DNA from: an uncultured Sutterella sp.
Lineage (GTDB): Bacteria > Pseudomonadota > Gammaproteobacteria > Burkholderiales > Burkholderiaceae_F
Assembly: GCA_905213905.1 (NCBI GenBank)
Contig: CAJMKD010000034.1
Span: 1-23,677, forward strand
DNA length: 23,677 nt
Direction of reading: 5' to 3'
The notes beneath the pieces are model-generated. The model was not told where the DNA came from, searched no databases, and was given only the letters and a program-made list of their open reading frames with translations. Numbering within the stretch: position 1 is the first letter of the stretch; each line of letters begins with the position of its first letter. The position numbers were made by a program, and so were the translations under genes. Of the stretch, positions 7,812 to 15,140 are shown one piece after another.

Positions 7812-8864
7812 TCAGTATTCGTCGAAGATCCGCTGGATTTCCTTCGGATCGTTCGTCTTCGTGAGCGCAAGCTGCAGGAGGAGGCGCGCCTTCTGCGGAT
7901 TCAAGTTGCCGCTGAAGACGAAGCCCGCGTTCACGTACTGCGCATGCGACTTCACGACGCCGCCCGCCGGCACGTGCGCCGACAGGACGACCGGCACGCC
8001 CGACTTGTTGGCCTTTTCGAGGACCGCTTCGGCGCGGTCGTTGATGCTGCCGTTGCCGGTGCCCGCCGACACAATGCCTTTCGCGCCGAGCTTCAGAAGC
8101 GCTTCGGCGACCTTTTCGTCCTGGTCGATGTGCGAATAGATGATGTCGACGCGCGGAAGCGAATCGAGCTTCGAAATGTCAAATTCGCTCTGCGCCGTAT
8201 GGCGGCGCGTCGTTGCGCGGTAAAGCACCGGCTCGTTGTTGACGACATAGCCGAGGTAGCCCATTTCGGGCGCAGCGAACGTGGCGACATTCGTCGTATT
8301 GCACTTCGTCACTTCGCGTGCGGCAGAAATCTGGTCGTTCATGACGAGCACGACGCCCTGGCCCTTCATCTTGGGCGAGGCGGCCGTCTGAACGGCTTCG
8401 AGAAGATTCATCGGGCCGTCGGCCGAAATCGCGGTCGAGGGGCGCATTGCGCCCACGAGCACCACGGGCTTGTCGCTCTTGACCGTAAGATTGAGGAAAT
8501 AGGCCGTTTCCTCGATCGTATCGGTGCCGTGCGTAATGACCACGCCGTCAACCTTCGGGTCCGCGACGAGCGCATTGACGCGCTTGGCGAGCTTGAGGAG
8601 CGTCGGCGTATCCATGTTGTTCGAGGAAATCTTCGCGATCTGTTCGCCGGAGACTTCCGCGTAATTCTTCATTTGCGGCACAGCGTTGATGAGCGTCTGG
8701 ATGCCGACAGCGGCGGCATCGTAGCCTGTTGTGTCTGTAGCGCTCGCAGCAGCGCCCGCAATGGTGCCGCCTGTGGCGACGATCTTGACGACGGGAAGCG
8801 CATGAGCTGCGCAAGCTACGCCGAGCGAAAGCGCAAGAGCGGCTGCGAAGAGAGTCTTTTTCAT
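7812..8864 (-). CDS. ansB: Periplasmic type II L-asparaginase
   Basis: A 350-residue enzyme hydrolysing L-asparagine to aspartate and ammonia in the periplasm. A Sec signal peptide (MKKTLFAAALALSLGVACAAHA) precedes the mature LPVVKI start. The catalytic set of E. coli AsnB-type AnsB is complete: Thr34 in TGGTIAG, Tyr48, Thr114-Asp115 in THGTDT, and Lys187 in REVTKCNTT. GAMRPSTAISADGP and the C-terminal GNLNPQKARLLLQLALT match the family, and length is standard. The ribosome site is poor. In enterobacteria ansB is controlled by FNR and CRP and supplies fumarate for anaerobic respiration via aspartate; I see no clear FNR box here. A long non-coding region lies upstream, and ftsH follows on the same strand after 337 bases. 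Confidence 0.94.
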   Translation of the reverse strand: MKKTLFAAALALSLGVACAAHALPVVKIVATGGTIAGAAASATDTTGYDAAAVGIQTLINAVPQMKNYAEVSGEQIAKISSNNMDTPTLLKLAKRVNALVADPKVDGVVITHGTDTIEETAYFLNLTVKSDKPVVLVGAMRPSTAISADGPMNLLEAVQTAASPKMKGQGVVLVMNDQISAAREVTKCNTTNVATFAAPEMGYLGYVVNNEPVLYRATTRRHTAQSEFDISKLDSLPRVDIIYSHIDQDEKVAEALLKLGAKGIVSAGTGNGSINDRAEAVLEKANKSGVPVVLSAHVPAGGVVKSHAQYVNAGFVFSGNLNPQKARLLLQLALTKTNDPKEIQRIFDEY

Positions 8865-9352
8865 GGTCTGGTCTTGCAGTTAGGTAGTCAAAACGCCGGG
8901 CGCAGAAGGGATTCGCCAGTGCGGACCCCGATCGCGTCCGTCGCTGCCGATGATAGGCGAAGACCAGTCCAAAAGAAAGGATGAGCAGAAAGAAGCGCCA
9001 AAGGGAAGGACAAAAGGAAGCACAAAAGGGGGCGCGCAAAAAGAAAAGGACCGGCGGCCGGCACGAGGCCCTGCATGCGATTTCCCCGCCGCATGCCGAG
9101 CCTGGCACAAAACGAATCGGACCCCGCATAGGGTGTTTTGCGCATGTCGGTCGCCGGTCGCTTGATCGACCCAAAATTTGGGGCGGGAGTCTTTGGCTCG
9201 CCGCCCCAAGGAGACCCTCGGAAACAGCTCGACGTCGACGGCAGGAGAATCCGTCGGCGCGCCCGGCCTTCCCCGGCAGTTCCCATCTGCCAGCCGGATC
9301 GTCATCCCGGAAACGACCCCTGTTTCCATTGCGGGACGGCGCTGCTGCTCCG
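8865..9352. other. Long non-coding region upstream of ansB
   Basis: No convincing gene is present. A polypurine/AAAG-rich low-complexity tract spans 8971-9050 (plus strand). A hairpin with arms TTGGGGCGG (9178-9186) and CCGCCCCAA (9201-9209), extended by GAG/CTC, is followed on the minus strand by ATTTT and so resembles a minus-strand terminator. The small ORFs here are repetitive or proline/arginine-rich and lack ribosome sites. Confidence 0.5.
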
Positions 9353-9391
9353 TTGAGACGAACTTTATATCAAATGAGAATCGTTTTCAAT
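9353..9391. promoter_or_regulatory. Fur-box-like site with overlapping divergent promoter elements
   Basis: The 19 bases at 9373-9391 contain TGAGAATCGTTTTC, which matches 11 of 14 positions of the core of the classic Fur consensus. On the plus strand TTGAGA (9353-9358) and GAGAAT (9376-9381) are spaced by 17 and overlap the site. On the minus strand TTGAAA (9390-9385) and TATAAA (9369-9364) are spaced by 15. Binding of Fur would block both. The site is recognised by eye only. Confidence 0.5.
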
Positions 9392-9407
9392 AGCACTACC
9401 TGAGCAT

Positions 9408-9449
9408 TTGCAACAAAATGCAACAAAGGTCGAGCGCGCCTTCTATAAT
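9408..9449 (+). promoter_or_regulatory. -10 hexamer and direct repeats before the nucleotidyltransferase gene
   Basis: A perfect TATAAT (9444-9449) lies 38 bases upstream of the start codon. No good -35 is visible at 17 bases. Instead, two direct copies of TGCAACAAA (9409-9417 and 9419-9427), spaced 10 bases apart (about one helical turn), occupy that position and may bind an activator. Confidence 0.5.
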
Positions 9450-9487
9450 TTCGCTTTCAACAGCCACAACCAACACAACTGACGGCC

Positions 9488-10300
9488 ATGGACATCATTG
9501 ATCCGGCAATCCGTGCCGAAATCAACGCGCGTCTCGAGAAAATCGAGCGCGAACGCGGCATTCGCATTCTTTACGCGGCTGAAGCCGGCAGCCGCAGCTG
9601 GGGCTTTGCCTCGCCCGCATCCGACTACGACGTGCGGTTCATTTACGTGCCGAGCGACTGGCGGCGCTATCTGATGCTCGAGCCCTTCCCGGACGTGATC
9701 AATGTCCCCCCCGAAGGCATCTGGGACTTCGAGGGCTGGGATCTGCGCAAGACGCTGCAGCTTCTTGCCAAGGGGAATCCGAGTCTCGCGCAGCGCCTTT
9801 ATTCGCCGATCGTCTATCGGGACAACCCTGCCTTCGTCGCCAACATGCGCACGCTTCTCTCGCATGCAGCGCCCCGCGCCAAGCTCTACTGGAGCTACCG
9901 CTCCATTGCGCAGTCGCATCTCTCTCGCGGCGTGCAGGGCCGGGACGAAGTCGCCTTCAAGACGCTTCTCTACGTTGTGCAGGCCGTCCTCGCAATGCTC
10001 TGGACCGAACAGCACAGCGAAATGCCGCCTGTGCTTTTTGCCGAGCTTGTCGAAAAGACCGTTCCTGGGGATGCCAATGAGCCGCTGCGCATCGAAATCG
10101 AATCCCTCGCCCGCATGAAGACATCGGCCACGTCGGCGGATCAGACCGCATCAAAGCGGCTTTTTCCGAACATTCTTCGCTTCATCGGGACCTCGCTCGA
10201 GGAGACGCAGCCGCCCGTCACCGGCGAGAGCGGCCTCTCGCCCTCGCAGCTCGACGGGTTCCTGCTTTCCACGCTCGGCCTTGCCGAGATCGGCCGCTGA
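9488..10300 (+). CDS. RlaP/YcgL-type nucleotidyltransferase (COG3541)
   Basis: A 270-residue protein of the DNA polymerase beta-like nucleotidyltransferase superfamily, RlaP/YcgL group. The active-site signature is clear: GSRSWGFASPASDYDVRF at about 34-51, with the Gly-Ser helix start and the two metal-binding aspartates of DYD (46, 48). It is followed by the group's WDFEGWDLRKTLQLLAKGNPSLAQRLYSP segment. Members are linked by context to RNA repair in other bacteria, but their substrate is not established. No ligase or other RNA repair gene is next to it here. The ATG at 9488 has no strong Shine-Dalgarno. It is 43 bases upstream of bcp and probably cotranscribed. The upstream region carries a Fur-like site. 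Confidence 0.8.
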   Translation: MDIIDPAIRAEINARLEKIERERGIRILYAAEAGSRSWGFASPASDYDVRFIYVPSDWRRYLMLEPFPDVINVPPEGIWDFEGWDLRKTLQLLAKGNPSLAQRLYSPIVYRDNPAFVANMRTLLSHAAPRAKLYWSYRSIAQSHLSRGVQGRDEVAFKTLLYVVQAVLAMLWTEQHSEMPPVLFAELVEKTVPGDANEPLRIEIESLARMKTSATSADQTASKRLFPNILRFIGTSLEETQPPVTGESGLSPSQLDGFLLSTLGLAEIGR

Positions 10301-10343
10301 AGCGCGCATTTTTATCTTCGACAACCGAGAAAGAGTACGCAAC

Positions 10344-10811
10344 ATGACCGAAGAACTTCAAATCGGCGCCGAGGCGCCCGACTTCACGCTCGAAAACGAT
10401 GCGGGCGGCACAACGACGCTCTCCGATTTGCGCGGACGCGGCGTCATTCTTTACTTCTATCCGAAAGACAACACGGCAGGCTGCACGACCGAGGCGATCG
10501 CATTCCGCGACAATCTTGAAAAATTCAACCGCCTCGGGTTCACGGTGCTCGGCGTTTCTCGCGACAGCGTCAAGAGCCACTGTGGCTTCCGCGACCGTCA
10601 GCAGCTCAACTTCACGCTCCTTTCCGACAAGGCGGAAACGGTTTGCCGCCTCTACGGCGTGCTGAAGGAAAAGAACATGTACGGGCGCAAGTGCTTCGGC
10701 ATTGAACGCTCGACGTTCGTGATTTCGCCCGAAGGCAAGCTCCTCGCCATCTTCAGAGGCGTCAAGGCGAAGACGCACGTGGGCGAGCTTCTCGCCTCGC
10801 TCGAAAGCTGA
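10344..10811 (+). CDS. bcp: Thioredoxin-dependent peroxiredoxin Bcp/PrxQ
   Basis: A 155-residue thiol peroxidase that reduces H2O2 and organic hydroperoxides in the cytoplasm. The start at 10344 is fixed by GAGAAAGAG (10327-10335); the frame extends upstream only as a run-on. The peroxidatic Cys47 lies in PKDNTAGCTTEA. The position five residues later, which holds the resolving cysteine in classic Bcp (CxxxxC), is Ile52, so that resolving Cys is absent. Other cysteines are at 80, 101 and 117; one of these could resolve, or the enzyme is of the 1-Cys type. MYGRKCFGIERSTFVI near the C-terminus is the family hallmark. It is followed by a strong terminator. Confidence 0.93.
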   Translation: MTEELQIGAEAPDFTLENDAGGTTTLSDLRGRGVILYFYPKDNTAGCTTEAIAFRDNLEKFNRLGFTVLGVSRDSVKSHCGFRDRQQLNFTLLSDKAETVCRLYGVLKEKNMYGRKCFGIERSTFVISPEGKLLAIFRGVKAKTHVGELLASLES

Positions 10812-10867
10812 AGCCGCTCTGCCGCTCGGTCGATGCACGGGCAGCCATTCGAGCCCCACAAAAGCAG

Positions 10868-10916
10868 CGGCCGGCGGATCTCCATCCTGCCGGCCGATTT
10901 CTTGTTTTGTTTTTTG
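10868..10916 (+). terminator. Intrinsic terminator after bcp
   Basis: CGGCCGGC (10868-10875) pairs with GCCGGCCG (10889-10896), extended by GGAT/ATCC. It is followed by a T-rich tract to 10916. It ends the plus-strand bcp unit and abuts the dnaA stop, so the hairpin may act on both strands. Confidence 0.85.
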
Positions 10917-10917
10917 C

Positions 10918-12309
10918 TTATGCGCGAATCATCTGCTCGAGCACGTGAATTTCGTGGTTGAGCTCCGCATCCGCCTGGCGCTCCTTCTCGATCTTGCGGA
11001 TGGCATGAAGCACCGTCGCGTGATCGCGGCCGCCGAAGCCGTCGCCGATTTCGGTCAGGCTGTGATTCGTGAGCTGCTTGACGAGGTACATGGCGATCTG
11101 ACGCGGCTTGGCAATGCTCGCGGGGCGCTTCTTCGAGTGCATGTCCGCGACCTTGATCTTGTAGTAGTCGGCCACCACCTTCTGGATGTTTTCGATCGTG
11201 ATCTGCGTATTGGCAACCATCAGCTGATCGCGAAGCACCTTCTTGACAAGATCGATCGTGATGTCGCAGGCGGCGCCCGCCTGGAACTGCTGATAGGCAA
11301 CGACCTGCTGGAGGGCGCCCTCGAGCTCGCGCACGTTCGACTTGATGCGCTTGCCGATGAAGGCGGCAACCTCGTCAGGGAGGTCAATGCCGATGTCCTT
11401 GGCCTTGTTCTGCAGAATCGCGACGCGCATCTCGTATTCAGGCGGCTCGATCGCCACCGAGAGCCCCTGCGAAAGACGCGAAACGAGGCGCGGCTCAATA
11501 TCCTTCAAGCCCTTCGAATACGTGTCCGACGTGATGACGATCTGCTTGTTGTGCGGCACGAGCGCTTCGAACGCGCGGAAGAACTGCGCCTGCGAGCCCT
11601 TGGCGCCCGAGAGCGACTGCACGTCGTCGATGAGGAGCAGGTCGAGGTTGCGGTAGCGCTCGTCGAACGCTTCGAGCACGGAGGGGCCCTTCGAAGCGGA
11701 TTCGCGAACGGCCGAGGTGTACTCGTTGATGAAGTTCTGCGCCGTCACCGCGCGAATGCGCCCGTTCGGATGGAGGTCGAGATAGCGGTGCCCGACGGCA
11801 TGCATCAGATGCGTCTTGCCGAGGCCGACGCCGCCATAGATGTAAAGCGGATTGTAGGAGCTCCCCGGGGTGGCGGCGACGTGCTGCGCGGCCGCAACGG
11901 CAAGCTGGTTGGCGCTGCCGCTCACGTATTCCTCGAACGTGAAGCGCGGAATCAGCCCGGCATCCTCGCGCCGCTGCATCTCCTGCGCATGACGCTCGGC
12001 AATCGAAACGGCAGGCGAGGACGAATGCTTTTCTTCGGGACGATCCTTCTCAGGGGCGGGAATGAGCGTGAGCGAGACCGAACGGCCGTTGTTCACATAG
12101 GTCGCCACCGTACGGACGTTTTCAAGATAGACCGAACGCAGGTACGGCACCTTGGCCGCCGGCGCCTGAAGCGTCAGCTTCGAGAGCGCGGGATCCCACG
12201 AGACAGGCTCAAGCACGCCGAACCAAAGCGTATAAATGCTCGGCGTAGAACGGACGAGGTCCTTCAGCTTCGCCTGGCATCGCGCCCAGAATTCGTTCAT
12301 TGACTCCAT
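10918..12309 (-). CDS. dnaA: Chromosomal replication initiator DnaA
   Basis: A 463-residue DnaA, which binds DnaA boxes and opens oriC in its ATP form. The start at 12309 has GGAG just upstream; the ATG at 12300 is the close alternative. Domain I is FWARCQAKLKDLVRSTPSIYTLWF, followed by a variable linker (about 85-115). The AAA+ domain has Walker A GGVGLGKT (159-166), Walker B LLLIDD (225-229), and the sensor segment IVITSDTYSKGLKDIEPRLVSRLSQG around 257-282. Domain IV ends with the DnaA-box recognition helix GFGGRDHATVLHAIRKIE. All key elements are intact. Unusually, the neighbours are bcp and tRNA-His; dnaN, gyrB and rpmH are not adjacent in this window. Confidence 0.97.
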   Translation of the reverse strand: MESMNEFWARCQAKLKDLVRSTPSIYTLWFGVLEPVSWDPALSKLTLQAPAAKVPYLRSVYLENVRTVATYVNNGRSVSLTLIPAPEKDRPEEKHSSSPAVSIAERHAQEMQRREDAGLIPRFTFEEYVSGSANQLAVAAAQHVAATPGSSYNPLYIYGGVGLGKTHLMHAVGHRYLDLHPNGRIRAVTAQNFINEYTSAVRESASKGPSVLEAFDERYRNLDLLLIDDVQSLSGAKGSQAQFFRAFEALVPHNKQIVITSDTYSKGLKDIEPRLVSRLSQGLSVAIEPPEYEMRVAILQNKAKDIGIDLPDEVAAFIGKRIKSNVRELEGALQQVVAYQQFQAGAACDITIDLVKKVLRDQLMVANTQITIENIQKVVADYYKIKVADMHSKKRPASIAKPRQIAMYLVKQLTNHSLTEIGDGFGGRDHATVLHAIRKIEKERQADAELNHEIHVLEQMIRA

Positions 12310-12465
12310 GTCCGCTCCGTATAGATCCCTTTGGGAAAGACCGAAATGCCACGGCCGGAGACCTTCGGAAAGCGCGTCGCGCCAATGCGAACCGCCGTCT
12401 CTTCGAGTCGAGGCCGAAACTGCAATTTTAGAAAAAAACGCGCGCTCGAGGCAGAATTTCCGAAC

Positions 12466-12505
12466 AAAAAAAATCCGCCTGGAGGCATTCTGCACTCCGA
12501 AGCGG
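12466..12505 (-). terminator. Terminator of tRNA-His (minus strand)
   Basis: Read on the minus strand, CCGC and GGAG arms pair imperfectly with CTCC and GCGG. A run of eight Ts (plus-strand As, 12466-12473) follows. It separates the tRNA-His transcript from dnaA. Confidence 0.6.
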
Positions 12506-12523
12506 CTTTTCTTTTGGAAGGAA

Positions 12524-12600
12524 TGGGGTGGGAGATGGGACTCGAACCCACGACAACCGGAATCACAATCCGGGACTCTACCAACTGAGCTACACCCACC
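12524..12600 (-). tRNA. tRNA-His (anticodon GTG)
   Basis: A full cloverleaf on the minus strand. The anticodon arm is CCGGA-TTGTGAT-TCCGG with anticodon GTG. The D arm AGCTCAGTTGGTAGAGT and T arm GTGGGTTCGAGTCCCAT are standard. The extra 5' G (G-1, at 12600) facing the C discriminator is diagnostic for tRNA-His. The CCA end is encoded (12524-12526). The acceptor stem has a U-U mismatch at pair 6-67; all other acceptor pairs are canonical. Confidence 0.96.
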
Positions 12601-12684
12601 ATTCACTTCGATCGACCTCAAACCCGAAGGCTTTCAGCCGCTTCGCGCCGCCGCCCTGCTGAGCTGCGTAGCGAAGAGATTTGA

Positions 12685-12712
12685 ATTTTACCTATTTTGA
12701 AAAACTTGTCAA
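12685..12712 (-). promoter_or_regulatory. Sigma-70 promoter of tRNA-His
   Basis: On the minus strand a perfect -35 TTGACA (12712-12707) and -10 TAAAAT (12690-12685) are spaced by 16 bases in an AT-rich patch. It faces tRNA-His with a leader of about 80 bases. It is the best promoter match in the window. Confidence 0.8.
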
Positions 12713-12773
12713 GTCCTGGTTCATAAAAAATCTCGCCGCTCTCAACGAGCCCAATGTCTACATGCGCGCAGCC

Positions 12774-12898
12774 TTCCGCCGCGGGCCGCCTTTCTTATAA
12801 TGGCCGGCAACCCAGAATGCGGCCGATGACGATCAGCGCCGGCGCCTCGCGCATGCGCCGAAGCCTTTGAACCGGGCGAGCTGCGCTTTCGGCCGCAT
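12774..12898 (+). promoter_or_regulatory. larA promoter and structured leader
   Basis: A perfect -10 TATAAT (12796-12801) has only a weak -35 (TTCCGC, 12774-12779). The predicted leader of about 120 bases contains a perfect 10-bp long-range stem, ATGCGGCCGA (12817-12826) with TCGGCCGCAT (12889-12898). It encloses an inner hairpin CGGCGC/GCGCCG (12840-12845 with 12855-12860). The ribosome site AAGGAG (12911-12916) lies just outside. This could be an attenuation or ligand-sensing leader; I do not recognise a known riboswitch class. Confidence 0.5.
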
Positions 12899-12927
12899 CA
12901 GGACAGGACCAAGGAGACAACAGCATC

Positions 12928-14205
12928 ATGGCCATTCAGAGCTATACCTTCCCTTACGGGCGAGGCACCAAGACTTTCGACTATGAAGCCGACGACGTTT
13001 TGAAGGTCGTCCGCACCGAAGACCTCCCCGTGATCGAAAACGTCCGCGAAGCCGTTCTCGACGCCATCCGTCATCCGATCGGCACGAAGCCGCTCGAAGA
13101 GATCATTCGCCCGGGCGACACAGTCGCCTTCATCTGCAACGACCCGACGCGCGTTGCCAACAGCGAAATCTTCATGCCCATCCTCGTCGAGGAGATGAAC
13201 CGCCTGGGCGTGCCCGATGAAAACATGCGCATCGTCTTTGCGCTCGGCACGCACCGCGCGATGACGCCTGAAGAAATGTCTGCCGAAGTGGGCGCCGACG
13301 TGGCCCGCCGCATCAAGCACTACAACAGCATTTCGACCATTGACGAGGACTTCGTCTATTTCGGCACGACATCGCGCGGCACCCCCGTGCGCATCAACAA
13401 GCACCTCTGCGACGTCGATCATGTGATTCTCACAGGCACGATCGTGCACCACTACTTCTCGGGCTACGGCGGCGGCCGCAAAGCTGTGCTCCCGGGGTGC
13501 GCTGCGATGGAAACCGTCCGCAAGAATCACAGCTACATGCTCGAGCCGACCGCGGGCCTCGGCATCACGATCGGCAACCCCTGCTATGAAGATCAGATGG
13601 AAGGCGTGTCGCTCTTCGCGCGCGGTCGCTCCCTCTTCCTCTTCAACGCCATCCTCAACGCCAAGCACGAATTCCTCTCCATCTTTGCCGGCGACTGGCG
13701 CTTGGCGCACAAGGAAGCCTGCCGCTTCGTCGACCGCGCCTACGGCTGCGTCATCCCGAAGGAAGCCGACCTCGTCATCGCTTCCTGCGGCGGCTACCCG
13801 AAGGACATCAACGTCTATCAGATGCAGAAGACGATGGACAATGCCGCATGCGCCGTTCGCGAAGGCGGCGTCGTGGTGCTCCTTGCCGAATGCGAGGAAG
13901 GCTCGGGCTCCGCAAAGCTCGAGGAAACGTTCCGCCGCCTCGTGACGCCTGAAGCGATCCGCCGCGAGCTCGAAGAGAACTTCCAGATCGGCGCCAACAA
14001 GGCATTCGCGATTTCGCGTCCGCAGTCCAAGGCGCGCTTCATCCTGGTGACGAAGCTCGACCGCGATCTCGCCAAGTCGATGCTCTTCACGGCAGCAGTC
14101 GCCTCCGTTGAAGAGGCGCTCGCCATTGCCAAGACCTACGTGGGCGAACACCCGTCCGTCATTCTGATGCCGGAAGGGAGCCTCACTGTGCCGCGCGTCG
14201 GCTGA
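12928..14205 (+). CDS. larA: Nickel-dependent lactate racemase family protein LarA
   Basis: A 425-residue LarA (DUF2088) enzyme, which racemises or epimerises 2-hydroxyacids by hydride transfer to the nickel-pincer nucleotide cofactor. Compared with Lactobacillus plantarum LarA, every catalytic position I recall is present: Asp72 and Arg75 (NDPTR), His109 (ALGTHR), His174/175 and Lys185 (HHYFSGYGGGRK, the lysine that tethers the pincer), His201, and Gln298/Lys301 (YQMQK). Lactate is the default substrate, but the family includes enzymes for other 2-hydroxyacids such as malate, so specificity is unproven. AAGGAG at 12911-12916 supports the start. It has its own terminator and is followed by larB, larC and larE on the same strand. 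Confidence 0.93.
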   Translation: MAIQSYTFPYGRGTKTFDYEADDVLKVVRTEDLPVIENVREAVLDAIRHPIGTKPLEEIIRPGDTVAFICNDPTRVANSEIFMPILVEEMNRLGVPDENMRIVFALGTHRAMTPEEMSAEVGADVARRIKHYNSISTIDEDFVYFGTTSRGTPVRINKHLCDVDHVILTGTIVHHYFSGYGGGRKAVLPGCAAMETVRKNHSYMLEPTAGLGITIGNPCYEDQMEGVSLFARGRSLFLFNAILNAKHEFLSIFAGDWRLAHKEACRFVDRAYGCVIPKEADLVIASCGGYPKDINVYQMQKTMDNAACAVREGGVVVLLAECEEGSGSAKLEETFRRLVTPEAIRRELEENFQIGANKAFAISRPQSKARFILVTKLDRDLAKSMLFTAAVASVEEALAIAKTYVGEHPSVILMPEGSLTVPRVG

Positions 14206-14235
14206 CGCGCTTTCCCGGCAGCCCGAGCGCAGCCT

Positions 14236-14278
14236 GCGCCGCAAAGAGAAGCTTTCCTTTGCGGCGCTTTCCGTTTTT
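14236..14278 (+). terminator. Intrinsic terminator after larA
   Basis: GCGCCGCAAAG (14236-14246) pairs perfectly with CTTTGCGGCGC (14257-14267), an 11-bp stem with a 10-base loop. TTTCCGTTTTT follows. It separates larA from the maturation genes larBCE, so the two can be expressed at different levels. Confidence 0.8.
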
Positions 14279-14415
14279 CCGGCCGCTCGGGCCTTGCCGA
14301 ATCCGACCGCTTTCTGTCCGTTTTCGACCGTTTCGGCTTTGAGGCGCGCCCGCAAGCGCGTCCGCCTGCTAACCTAGCCAACCGACAAGCCAGCAACCGA
14401 TTCGAATCAACCACC

Positions 14416-15108
14416 ATGACCGCACAAGAAAACTGCGACACGATCCGCGGCACCGACCGCGCCGTGCGCTTCGACATCGACCGCGACCGCCGCATTGGGC
14501 TCCCCGAAGCGATCTTCTCCGAAGGCAAGCCCTTCGAAGTGCTGCTCGCGCTTCTCGAGCGCTTTGCGGCCGACGACGAAAAGCCCATTCTCTTCACCCG
14601 CCTTTCTTCTGAAGTCTGGGCGCGCGTGCCCGAAGCCCTCAGAAGCCGCTACGACTATGATCCCCTCTCCCGCACGGCCTGGCACCGGTGCCTTGCCGCC
14701 CGGCCCGGGAAAGTCGCCGTCGTCTCGGCGGGCTCTGCAGACCTCTTCGTGACGCGCGAAGCTGCCCGCACGCTCCAGTACCTCGGCAGCCGCGTCGAGC
14801 TTTTTGAAGACTGCGGCGTTGCTGGACTCTGGCGCATCCAGGCCGCGATCGACGCCATCAACGCCTGCGACGTCGTGATCGTCGCCGCGGGGCTTGACGC
14901 GGCGCTCGCTTCCGTTCTCGGGGGCCTCACGCCCAAGCCCGTATTTGCCGTGCCGACCTCCGTGGGCTACGGCGTCGCCGAGCACGGCATGACGGCGCTT
15001 CGAAGCATGCTCGCTTCGTGCGCGCCGGGCGTCGCAGTCCTCAACATCGACAACGGCTACGGCGCCGCCTGCGCCGCTGCGCGCGTGCTCGCGCTTCTCG
15101 GCCGCTGA
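14416..15108 (+). CDS. larB: Nickel-pincer cofactor synthase LarB
   Basis: LarB carboxylates nicotinic acid adenine dinucleotide and releases AMP, giving pyridinium-3,5-biscarboxylic acid mononucleotide, the first step of pincer synthesis. The 230-residue protein has the N-terminal segment GLPEAIFSEGKPFE and DYDPLSRTAW, then a PurE-like domain: VVSAGSADLFVTREAARTLQYLG, DCGVAGLWR, VVIVAAGLDAALASVLGG, and PVFAVPTSVGYGVAEHG, ending in VAVLNIDNGYGAA. These match LarB throughout. No Shine-Dalgarno is evident before ATG 14416, and no clear promoter was found in the 137 bases after the larA terminator, although one is needed if that terminator is efficient. larC follows after 32 bases. Confidence 0.92.
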   Translation: MTAQENCDTIRGTDRAVRFDIDRDRRIGLPEAIFSEGKPFEVLLALLERFAADDEKPILFTRLSSEVWARVPEALRSRYDYDPLSRTAWHRCLAARPGKVAVVSAGSADLFVTREAARTLQYLGSRVELFEDCGVAGLWRIQAAIDAINACDVVIVAAGLDAALASVLGGLTPKPVFAVPTSVGYGVAEHGMTALRSMLASCAPGVAVLNIDNGYGAACAAARVLALLGR

Positions 15109-15140
15109 GAACGCATTCCATTTTTCAAAAGGCTATAGAC

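Noticed and set aside
8880..9403. Overlapping small ORFs upstream of ansB on both strands
   Set aside because: They lack ribosome sites, are Arg/Pro/Lys-rich or repetitive from the polypurine tract, and none has a recognisable domain.
10945..12303. Plus-strand 452-residue open frame
   Set aside because: Antisense shadow of dnaA with the same low-complexity Arg/Leu/Asp composition and no ribosome site.
12310..12930. Replication origin next to dnaA
   Set aside because: I found no DnaA-box cluster (TTATnCACA) or AT-rich 13-mers in the flanking gaps; dnaN is also absent.
12898..14355. Minus-strand 485-residue open frame
   Set aside because: Antisense shadow of larA; the opposite strand carries all LarA catalytic motifs.
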